A stretch of DNA of 64,000 nt. Origin: Armatimonadota bacterium. GTDB taxonomy: Bacteria; Armatimonadota; Hebobacteria; CAIYQO01. Of this stretch, positions 39,197 to 45,134 are shown piece after piece; position 1 is the stretch's first letter, and each line of letters starts with the position of its first letter. Made by a program: the position numbers and the translations under genes. The DNA lies in assembly GCA_029553475.1 (NCBI GenBank), contig JAKPKV010000114.1:1-64000 (forward strand), in the 5' to 3' direction. Under the pieces are notes generated by a model. It did not search any database, was not told the origin of the DNA, and was given only the letters and a program-made list of their open reading frames with translations.

Positions 39197-39227
39197 AACG
39201 GAGCCTCGCGTCATGCGAGGCTCCGTT
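39197..39227 (+). terminator. Terminator of the first porin
   Basis: AACGGAGCCTCGC, loop GTCAT, GCGAGGCTCCGTT: a perfect 13 bp stem, 33 bp after the stop. Confidence 0.75.
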
Positions 39228-39232
39228 CGCTT

Positions 39233-39345
39233 CCACCGGGACTGACTGCGCATGGCCGAAATCGCACTCAGTGGCATCGCTGCAACCCCGTGTCGGGCAC
39301 CGGCCCGCCATGCCATGCGGAGTCTGTCCCTTCCGCGCCGGTACC
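39233..39345 (+). repeat. Repeat family G, uninterrupted copy
   Basis: CACCGGGACTGACTGCGCATGGCCGAAATCGCACTCAGTGGCATCGCTGC ... GCCATGCGGAGTCTGTCCCTTCCGCGCCGG. It shows the empty-site form of the copy interrupted by the MITE-like element at 19319. Confidence 0.75.
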
Positions 39346-39379
39346 ACTCTTCCGAAAATCCAGCAAACGGCGTTGCGAT

Positions 39380-39419
39380 TTAAGGGCGCCTTGAGCATCC
39401 GTTAGCCTGCGCTTGAGAA
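39380..39419 (+). promoter_or_regulatory. PhoB/PhoP-type operator array upstream of the second porin
   Basis: Four heptamers at exact 11 bp period: TTAAGGG (39380), TTGAGCA (39391), TTAGCCT (39402), TTGAGAA (39413). The words match those at 20318-20378. The last box lies 19 bp before the -10, against 8 bp at the other site, a difference of exactly one 11 bp period. Confidence 0.75.
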
Positions 39420-39438
39420 TTCAGGCGCGGTCTTTCGA

Positions 39439-39444
39439 TATGAT
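39439..39444 (+). promoter_or_regulatory. -10 element of the second porin promoter
   Basis: TATGAT without a proper -35; an activator-dependent promoter is inferred from the adjacent box array. Confidence 0.55.
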
Positions 39445-39485
39445 TAAGGCGCGACCAAATTTCCGTAGAGAGGACCCGTAGCACC

Positions 39486-40490
39486 ATGAGAGTCAGCCTG
39501 TTTGCGGCACTCGCCGCGCTGGGCGCGGCCGCCGCGCTCCCCGCGCCGGCGGCGCCGTCCGTCACGGTGGGCGGCTACGTCCAGGTGCGCTTCACCGACG
39601 CGCTGGGCGCGAAGGACGACGGCGCTATTGACGGCGTCGCCAAAGGCGTGAGCGGTTTCAGCGAATCGTCCAGCTTCGGCCTGCGCCGCGCGCGGCTGTC
39701 AGTGAAGGCGCCGCTCGACGAACAGGGCCTGACCGCGCTGGAGATTGACGCGTCCAAATCCGGCGTGGAGACGAAGAAAGCGTTCCTCGCCTACCAATGG
39801 CGGGAGCTGTACGTCGTCGCCGGCCGCGACACCATCCCCTTCGGCTACGAGCTGCAGCGCTCCTCGTCGGCGCTCACCACGCTGGAGCGCTCGATGATCT
39901 CCCTGACGCTGCCGGAATACGCCACCGGCCTGAAGGTGACCCCGCGCGCGGTGCCTCTCCCGCTCACAACGACGGTGGGCGTCTTCAACGGCAACGACCC
40001 CGCAAAATCCATCGCCGTCTCCGGCGCCAGCGGCGCGGTGAACAGCTTTGACGACACGAACAACAATAAAATCCTGGGCGTCACCGCCGAGCTGCCGGTG
40101 GGCGGCCACAACATCGGCGCCTCGTACCTGACGGACCTGGGCGGCCACACCGCGGCGGGGGGGTACGCCAACGCCACCTTCGGGAAGCTCGGCCTGACCG
40201 CCGAATACATCGCCAGCGAATACGACAAGTACTTGGCGAACCTGGGTGCGCTGCAGAACCGTGGCTACTACCTGCTGGCCACCTACGCGGTGAAGCCGAG
40301 CACCACCGTCTACGCCCGCTATGACACGCTGAACAACGCCGCCATCGAGGAGAAGGCGCGCGCGACGGTGGGCGCCGCCGTGCGGTTGACCGAGCACACC
40401 GAGCTGACGGTGGAATACCAGTTGATAGACGACCCGGCGCAACCGGCGCTGAACGGCGCTGTCGGCGTGCAGCTCCAGGGGAAATTCTAG
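39486..40490 (+). CDS. Outer-membrane porin, phosphate-selective (OprO/P) type, second copy
   Basis: The product is 334 aa, start at 39486 (MRVSLFAALAALGAAAALPAPAAP signal peptide). Strands match the upstream porin (GGYVQVRFTDALG, FGLRRARLSVKAPLDEQGLTALEI, VVAGRDTIPFGYELQRSSSALTTLERS), with terminal Phe (VQLQGKF). The two porins have the same length and are diverged paralogues. This one has a phosphate-box array and leads directly to pstS, so it probably heads a porin-PstS-PstS-PstC unit. A GGCTATC/GATAGCC hairpin in the 101 bp gap to pstS may adjust expression. Confidence 0.82.
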   Translation: MRVSLFAALAALGAAAALPAPAAPSVTVGGYVQVRFTDALGAKDDGAIDGVAKGVSGFSESSSFGLRRARLSVKAPLDEQGLTALEIDASKSGVETKKAFLAYQWRELYVVAGRDTIPFGYELQRSSSALTTLERSMISLTLPEYATGLKVTPRAVPLPLTTTVGVFNGNDPAKSIAVSGASGAVNSFDDTNNNKILGVTAELPVGGHNIGASYLTDLGGHTAAGGYANATFGKLGLTAEYIASEYDKYLANLGALQNRGYYLLATYAVKPSTTVYARYDTLNNAAIEEKARATVGAAVRLTEHTELTVEYQLIDDPAQPALNGAVGVQLQGKF

Positions 40491-40527
40491 CCGGCCGGGC
40501 GCTCCGAACAGCCAGCGCGGGAGGCCG

Positions 40528-40560
40528 GCTATCGCCCGGTCCCCGCGAGTGAGATAGCCG
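40528..40560 (+). terminator. Weak hairpin between porin and pstS
   Basis: GGCTATC and GATAGCC (7 bp stem, ~18 nt loop) in the porin-pstS gap; a possible partial attenuator or mRNA-stabilising stem. Confidence 0.35.
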
Positions 40561-40591
40561 TGTTGTGTGGCGAGAGATGGAAAGGAGCACG

Positions 40592-41455
40592 ATGATGCAG
40601 ACCAAGTTGTTCGCGATCGGCCTGCTGGCGCTGGGCGCGCTGGGGCTGATGCTGGCGGGGGGCGGCAGCGCCTCCGCCGTGACGAAGCCGATCCAGGTGA
40701 AGGGGTCGGATACCATGGTGAACCTGTGCCAGGCCTGGGCGGAAGCGTTCATGGCGAAGACGAAAATCCCGGTGTCCGTCACCGGCGGCGGCTCCGGCAC
40801 CGGCATCGCCGCGCTGATCAACGGGAAAACCGACATCTGCACGGCGTCCCGCCCGATGAAAGCGGAGGAGATTCGCGCCGCGCGCCAGAACGGCATCACC
40901 CCGAAAGAGACCATCGTGGCGTGGGACGGCATCTCCGTGGTGATCAACCCCAACAACAAGGCGTCGAAGCTGACGATGGAGCAGCTCGCCAAGATCTACA
41001 TCGGCGAGATCACCAACTGGAAAGAGGTCGGCGGCGCGGATGGCAAGATCCTGCTGTTGGGCCGCGAGGTGAACTCCGGCACCCACGTCTTCTTCAAGGA
41101 GCACGTGATTCAGGGGTATAAAAAGACGGCTGACTACGCGAAAAGCATGCTGATGCTGCCCTCGAACCAGGCGATCCACGATGAGGTGGCGAAGAACGTC
41201 AACGCGGTCGGGTATATCGGCCTCGGCTACGTCACCCCGAAAGTCGCGGCGCTGGCGGTGGCCGCCGAGGCGGGCAAGCCGTACGTGCTGCCGTCCGTGA
41301 AGTCGGTCAAAGACAAAACCTATCCCGTCGCGCGTCCGCTGTACTGGTACACCCATGGCGCGCCCAAAGGGAATCTCAAAAAGCTCGTGGACTTCGCGCT
41401 GAGCGCGGCAGGCCAGAAGATCGTCGCCGAGCTGGACTTCGTGCCGGTGAAGTGA
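40592..41455 (+). CDS. pstS: Periplasmic phosphate-binding protein PstS, soluble form
   Basis: The product is 287 aa, start at 40592 because AAAGGAG sits 5-10 bp upstream; the track start (GTG 40565) lies before that site. The signal peptide is MMQTKLFAIGLLALGALGLMLAGGGSASA with an AxA cleavage site and no lipobox cysteine. Ligand-loop motifs of the PstS family are IQVKGSDTMVNLCQAWAEAF, TGGGSGTGIAALINGKTDI, and GREVNSGTHVFFKEHVI. It would capture phosphate in the periplasm and deliver it to PstC/PstA. The gene order porin-pstS-pstS-pstC agrees. It is followed by a 164 bp MITE-like element. Confidence 0.88.
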   Translation: MMQTKLFAIGLLALGALGLMLAGGGSASAVTKPIQVKGSDTMVNLCQAWAEAFMAKTKIPVSVTGGGSGTGIAALINGKTDICTASRPMKAEEIRAARQNGITPKETIVAWDGISVVINPNNKASKLTMEQLAKIYIGEITNWKEVGGADGKILLLGREVNSGTHVFFKEHVIQGYKKTADYAKSMLMLPSNQAIHDEVAKNVNAVGYIGLGYVTPKVAALAVAAEAGKPYVLPSVKSVKDKTYPVARPLYWYTHGAPKGNLKKLVDFALSAAGQKIVAELDFVPVK

Positions 41456-41517
41456 CGACGACCCGTGAAGGCGGTTCTCGCGCGGCCTGCCGTTCGCGGC
41501 GGGTCGCGCTGCGCTAA

Positions 41518-41681
41518 GAGCCTGTTGGTGAGTAGTTGTGTGTCAGATCGCGCCGAGATCGGCGTGTCAGGCGCGACACGATTTGTCGGTCGTATCCCGA
41601 CCCGATACCGCGAACAATCGTGACACAGCCTGGCGCGGCGAGATCGAGCGAGATGGCGAACAACTACTCACCAACAGGCTC
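41518..41681. mobile_element. MITE-like palindromic element, copy D
   Basis: 164 bp. Ends GAGCCTGTTGGTGAGTAGTTG and CAACTACTCACCAACAGGCTC are perfect inverted repeats. The left flank is TAA but the right is TGC, so a target duplication is not intact. The interior differs from copies A-C. It lies between the two pstS genes. Confidence 0.75.
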
Positions 41682-41767
41682 TGCGGAAGATTCACGCGAG
41701 ATTCGAGATATGAACGTTCCTTAATCTGCGGCGGGGCGAAACGCGGGACGGAGGGCGCGGAAGCTGG

Positions 41768-41773
41768 TATGAT
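41768..41773 (+). promoter_or_regulatory. Extended -10 promoter before the second pstS
   Basis: TGG-TATGAT, 43 bp before the start codon, no good -35. It may allow the second pstS and pstC to be expressed apart from the porin. Confidence 0.4.
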
Positions 41774-41815
41774 ATAGCTGATTTGCCTGCGGAGTGCCAT
41801 GTGGTGGGGGTGCGG

Positions 41816-42712
41816 ATGCAACACACGAGACGACTGGCGACGGCTGTCCTGGCGGTGGCGGTGCTGCTGTGGAGCGCGGGGTGCGCGCCCACCCGACCAC
41901 CCTCCGGGACGGGACGGACGCGCGTGACCCCGACGACGGTTGCGATCAAAGGCTCCGACACCATGGTGAACCTGAACCAGGCGTGGGCGGAGAGCTACAT
42001 GGGGGAGAACCGCGACGCGCGGGTGGTGGTGAACGGCGGGGGGTCCGGCACGGGCATCGCCGCGCTGCTCGAGGGGAAGACCGATATCGCGGCGTCCTCG
42101 CGCGAGATGACGGCGGAGGAAATCGCCGCCGCCACCAAAGCCGGGCACGCGCCGAAGGCGCAGATCGTCGGTCTGGACGGCATCGCGGTCATCGTGAACG
42201 CCGCCAACCCGGTACAGTCGCTCACCGTCGCGCAGCTGGCGGCGATCTATACCGGCAAGACCACGGACTGGAAGCAGGTCGGCGGGAACGCCGGGAAGAT
42301 CGTGCTGCTGGGCCGCGAGGTGAACTCCGGCACCCACGTTTTCTTCAAAGAGCACGTGATTCAGGGCGGGAACAGCACATCGCCGGCCGAGTACGCGAAG
42401 GCGACCCTCTTCGTCTCGTCTTCCCAGGCCATCGTCTCCGAAGTCGCGCATAACGCCCGCGCCATCGGCTACGTCGGGCTGGGCTACGTCAGCGATGCCG
42501 TGCGCGCGCTGCCCATCGCCCCCGCGACGGGCAAGCCGGCGGTGGCGCCGTCGCCGGAGAGCGTCGTCGCCGGGACGTATCCGATCTCCCGGCCGCTGTA
42601 TTTCTACACCCGCGGCGAGCCCAGCGGCGCGGTGAAGGCGTTCCTGGATTACGTGTTGAGCGCCGACGGGCAGGCGGTGGTGCGCGAGCTGGAATTCGTC
42701 CCGGTGACATAA
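41816..42712 (+). CDS. pstS: Phosphate-binding protein PstS, lipoprotein form
   Basis: The product is 298 aa, start at 41816 (MQHTRRLATAVLAVAVLLWSAGC); earlier GTG/TTG starts cannot be excluded. The signal ends in a lipobox-like SAGC, so the mature protein is probably lipid-anchored, unlike the neighbouring PstS. The same ligand motifs are present (GSDTMVNLNQAWAESYM, NGGGSGTGIAALLEGKTDI, GREVNSGTHVFFKEHVIQG). The two proteins are tandem paralogues. pstC starts 11 bp after its stop, with the Shine-Dalgarno AAGGAG overlapping the TAA. Confidence 0.9.
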   Translation: MQHTRRLATAVLAVAVLLWSAGCAPTRPPSGTGRTRVTPTTVAIKGSDTMVNLNQAWAESYMGENRDARVVVNGGGSGTGIAALLEGKTDIAASSREMTAEEIAAATKAGHAPKAQIVGLDGIAVIVNAANPVQSLTVAQLAAIYTGKTTDWKQVGGNAGKIVLLGREVNSGTHVFFKEHVIQGGNSTSPAEYAKATLFVSSSQAIVSEVAHNARAIGYVGLGYVSDAVRALPIAPATGKPAVAPSPESVVAGTYPISRPLYFYTRGEPSGAVKAFLDYVLSADGQAVVRELEFVPVT

Positions 42713-42722
42713 GGAGTGCCGC

Positions 42723-43778
42723 GTGTCGTCTGATCCCGTTTCCCACGAGCCGACAACTGCCCGGATTCCCTGCGCGGCGACGTCCACCGCGTCGCGGTTT
42801 GCCGCGCGCCGCTCGTGCGCCGAGCGGCAGGCGCGGCGCCGCCGGTTCTGGGAGTGGATCATCGAGCACGCCCTCCTGCTCATCGGCCTGGTGGCGGTGG
42901 CCGCGGTGGTGCTGGTGCTGCTGTTCATGCTGCGCGACGCGCTGCCGCTCTTTTTCGCGGATCACCTGTCGCCCCTTGGCTTCATCTTCGGCACGGAGTG
43001 GCGGCCGATCTCGTTTCCGGCGCAATACGGCATCTGGGCGCTCATCATGGGCACCACCATCGTGACGGCCGGCGCGTCGCTGATCGCCATCCCCCTCGGC
43101 TTCGCCTGCGCCGTCTACCTGGCAGAGCTGGCGCCGCGCGCCGTGCGCGAGGTGATGAAACCCACCGTGGAGCTGCTGGCGGCCATTCCCTCGGTGGTCA
43201 TCGGCTTCATCGGCTACGCGCTGCTGAACAACTGGGTGCGTGACGCCTTTCGACTCCCCACCGGTCTCTGCGCGCTGACCGCCGTGCTGCTGCTGGCGCT
43301 GATGATGCTGCCCACCATCATCTCCATCGCCGAAGACGCCATCACTGCCGTGCCGCGCAGCTATCGGGAGGGTTCGCTGGCGCTGGGCGCCAGCCTGCTC
43401 TCCACCATCCGCCACGCCATCCTGCCGGCGGCCGGTTCCGGGCTGGTGGCGGCGGCGATGCTCGGCATCGGGCGCGCGCTGGGCGAGACGATGGTGGTGC
43501 TGATGGTCGCCGGCAACTCCATCGAGGTGCCGTTGGGGTTCCTGGGGAATCCGGACCTGACGCTGTGGCACAAGCTCGCCACCCTCGTGCAAAGCGGCTT
43601 CGGCCTCTTCGGCCCCGCGCGCACCATGACCGCCACGGTCGCCTCGGAGATGGGCGAGGTGGCCGTCGGCTCCGTCCACTACCACGCCCTTTTCGCCGTG
43701 GGCGCGCTCCTCGTGCTCATGAGCCTCACCATCACCCTGGTCAGCGATGTCGCGCTGCGGCGGGTGAAGCGGTCGTAA
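42723..43778 (+). CDS. pstC: Phosphate ABC transporter permease PstC
   Basis: The product is 351 aa, starting at GTG 42723 after AAGGAG. A long basic cytoplasmic N-terminus (~40 residues) precedes six transmembrane segments. The EAA-type coupling loop is EGSLALGASLLSTIRHAILPAAGSGLVAAAMLGIGRALGETMVV, and IPSVVIGFIGYALL is characteristic of PstC. It forms the channel with PstA. Neither pstA, pstB nor phoU follows; a strong intrinsic terminator lies 22 bp after the stop, so the partner genes must be elsewhere. Confidence 0.92.
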   Translation: MSSDPVSHEPTTARIPCAATSTASRFAARRSCAERQARRRRFWEWIIEHALLLIGLVAVAAVVLVLLFMLRDALPLFFADHLSPLGFIFGTEWRPISFPAQYGIWALIMGTTIVTAGASLIAIPLGFACAVYLAELAPRAVREVMKPTVELLAAIPSVVIGFIGYALLNNWVRDAFRLPTGLCALTAVLLLALMMLPTIISIAEDAITAVPRSYREGSLALGASLLSTIRHAILPAAGSGLVAAAMLGIGRALGETMVVLMVAGNSIEVPLGFLGNPDLTLWHKLATLVQSGFGLFGPARTMTATVASEMGEVAVGSVHYHALFAVGALLVLMSLTITLVSDVALRRVKRS

Positions 43779-43800
43779 CCGCTGACGCGCGCAGGCTGCC

Positions 43801-43831
43801 GCCCTCATCCCCCGCGAATGAGGGCTTTTTC
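43801..43831 (+). terminator. Intrinsic terminator after pstC
   Basis: GCCCTCAT, loop CCCCCGCGA, ATGAGGGC followed by TTTTTC: a canonical terminator. Confidence 0.9.
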
Positions 43832-43885
43832 GTACGTACTCCCCCCGTCGTCCGTCCACTGCCCCCCTGATGCGCTGTGCAGACA

Positions 43886-43981
43886 CCGGGGCCGCGGAGT
43901 TGCACTCCGCACGAGTGCCCTCACTCTGTCGTTGAACACAGAGCGTGCCAACGCGTGCGGAGTGCAACTCCGCGGCCCCGG
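43886..43981. repeat. Palindromic element with perfect 28 bp arms
   Basis: CCGGGGCCGCGGAGTTGCACTCCGCACG (43886-43913) and its exact reverse complement (43954-43981) surround a 40 bp interior with a second stem (CTCTGT/ACAGAG). A half-site, GGAGTACAACTCCGCGGCCCCGG, occurs alone at ~951-973. A reverse family F copy (44007-44045) follows. Confidence 0.85.
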
Positions 43982-44006
43982 TGGTGGGCGGAGCATCCCC
44001 CGGAGC

Positions 44007-44045
44007 GGGCCGACGGATCGGATACCGAGCAACGGTGTTCACCGT
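44007..44045 (-). repeat. Dispersed repeat family F, copy 5 (inverted, partial)
   Basis: GGGCCGACGGATCGGATACCGAGCAACGGTG is the reverse complement of the 3' half of the family F unit. Confidence 0.6.
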
Positions 44046-44060
44046 CTGCGCCGCCGATGT

Positions 44061-44088
44061 TTGAGAATATATGTTTATATGGTAATAT
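44061..44088 (+). promoter_or_regulatory. Thioredoxin gene promoter
   Basis: TTGAGA (44061-44066), 16 bp, TAATAT (44083-44088) in an unusually AT-rich island; predicted leader ~18 nt. Confidence 0.6.
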
Positions 44089-44113
44089 ATTAAAAACCCA
44101 TGAGGAGGTATCT

Positions 44114-44452
44114 ATGAGCGAATTGGTGCGGGCGGTGACGACGGCGACGTTCGCGCGTGAGGCGCTGCGGGCGGAGACGCCGGTCGTGGTGGATTTCTGG
44201 GCGGCGTGGTGCGGGCCATGCCGCAGGGTGGCGCCGGAGTTGGCGCACGCGGCGGAGCAGCTTGGCGGGCGGGCGAAGATCCTCACGGTGAACGTGGACG
44301 AGCAGCCCGCGCTGGCGGCGCAATACCGGGTGATGAGCATCCCGACGCTGGTGATCCTGCATCGCGGGCAGGAGATCGGGCGGCACGTGGGCGTTGTACC
44401 GGCCACCGCGCTGGTGGACGCGCTGGCGCAGTATCTGGGGGCGGCGGCATGA
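44114..44452 (+). CDS. trxA: Thioredoxin
   Basis: The product is 112 aa, start at 44114 (MSELVRAVTTATFAREAL) after GAGGAGGT. The active site is W32-CGPC and the cis-proline loop is SIPTLVIL. A complete single-domain thioredoxin with no signal peptide, therefore a cytosolic disulfide reductase. It has its own promoter and a shared terminator hairpin with the convergent small gene. Its position beside the phosphate cluster does not imply a functional link. Confidence 0.93.
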   Translation: MSELVRAVTTATFAREALRAETPVVVDFWAAWCGPCRRVAPELAHAAEQLGGRAKILTVNVDEQPALAAQYRVMSIPTLVILHRGQEIGRHVGVVPATALVDALAQYLGAAA

Positions 44453-44473
44453 TGCCGGATGACGATGGCGACC

Positions 44474-44511
44474 GCCGGGGGCGCGCCACGGATGGGTGAC
44501 GCGCCCCCGGC
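44474..44511. terminator. Bidirectional terminator hairpin
   Basis: GCCGGGGGCGCG (44474-44485) pairs perfectly with CGCGCCCCCGGC (44500-44511), 21 bp after the trxA stop and directly before the stop of the convergent small gene. Confidence 0.7.
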
Positions 44512-44512
44512 G

Positions 44513-44695
44513 TCAATGTTCCCGCGGGCGCCGGGCGAGGGCAGCGCGGCAGCGGCGCAGCTCGCGCAGTTTCTCCAGCGTGGCCGGCGACGCGCCTTCC
44601 CGGCGATACAGCGCCAGCAGGTCCAGCACGAGCCGCGCTTCGCGCCGCCGGGGCGTCGTCCGCCGATCTTCATCGTCAAGCAGCTTCCGCGACAT
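44513..44695 (-). CDS. Small basic helical protein, hypothetical
   Basis: The product is 60 aa, start at 44695 (MSRKLLDDEDRRTTPRRREARLVL); the track only lists a longer overlapping ORF. It is highly charged (Arg-rich) with a helix EARLVLDLLALYRREGASPATLEKLRELRRCRAAL. GGGGGAATCC precedes the ATG. The tight placement of the terminator hairpin at its stop supports a real gene. No family was recognised. Confidence 0.5.
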   Translation of the reverse strand: MSRKLLDDEDRRTTPRRREARLVLDLLALYRREGASPATLEKLRELRRCRAALARRPREH

Positions 44696-44766
44696 GGATT
44701 CCCCCCTCCCCCTGTTGGCTAATGGCTTTCTTCCCATCCGGGAAAGCCGGCACGAGCGCTTCCTGT

Positions 44767-44796
44767 CACGATTTTCGACCATTGGCGAAAATCGTG
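44767..44796. repeat. Perfect 11 bp stem hairpin
   Basis: CACGATTTTCG, loop ACCATTGG, CGAAAATCGTG. Confidence 0.6.
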
Positions 44797-44828
44797 GCCT
44801 GATTGGTCGGTCACCCTGATGCGATGAC

Positions 44829-44975
44829 CGGGCGGGCGCTCCGAATGCCATCGGGACGACTCCGGGAGGAAATCGACATCCGTCGTGTGCACGAGATAGC
44901 CTCGCTATCGCACACGACATATTATCACTTCCTCCCGGAGTCGGCTCGCGGGGACGCTCGCCCGCCCCACGTCTG
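44829..44975. repeat. Long composite hairpin
   Basis: Outer GGGCGGGCG / CGCCCGCCC, middle GACTCCGGGAGGAA (44858-44871) / TTCCTCCCGGAGTC (44929-44942), inner TCGTGTGC / GCACACGA and GATAGC / GCTATC around a CTC loop. The order of nested complementary blocks suggests a structured RNA or a cruciform element rather than a terminator. Confidence 0.7.
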
Positions 44976-45048
44976 TCGGGCGGCCCTGTCACGAGGGATA
45001 AGTAGGGAACAATAACACAAAGGGGGCGCCCGGCGCGCCGCGCGTCGC

Positions 45049-45078
45049 TTGACGCTGGCGCGCGCGATCCGCTACAAT
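45049..45078 (+). promoter_or_regulatory. Promoter of the histidine kinase gene
   Basis: TTGACG (45049-45054), 18 bp, TACAAT (45073-45078); leader ~50 nt. Confidence 0.65.
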
Positions 45079-45134
45079 GATGAGAAGCATCGTCTCATCG
45101 CGATGTCCCTCATTCTGCCGCGCGAGGGTGCCGC

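Larger units (their letters stand above)
44696..45048. other. Spacer with two hairpins
   Basis: No gene was found. CACGATTTTCG/CGAAAATCGTG (44767-44796) and a large multi-part palindrome (44829-44975) are described separately. Confidence 0.6.

Noticed and set aside
40592-42712. A single pstS split by a frameshift or insertion
   Set aside because: Both frames encode complete PstS proteins with their own export signals and full motif sets, so they are paralogues rather than halves.
41567-42928. 453-aa minus ORF over MITE D and the second pstS
   Set aside because: Antisense to the PstS/PstC genes and the palindromic element; no motifs.
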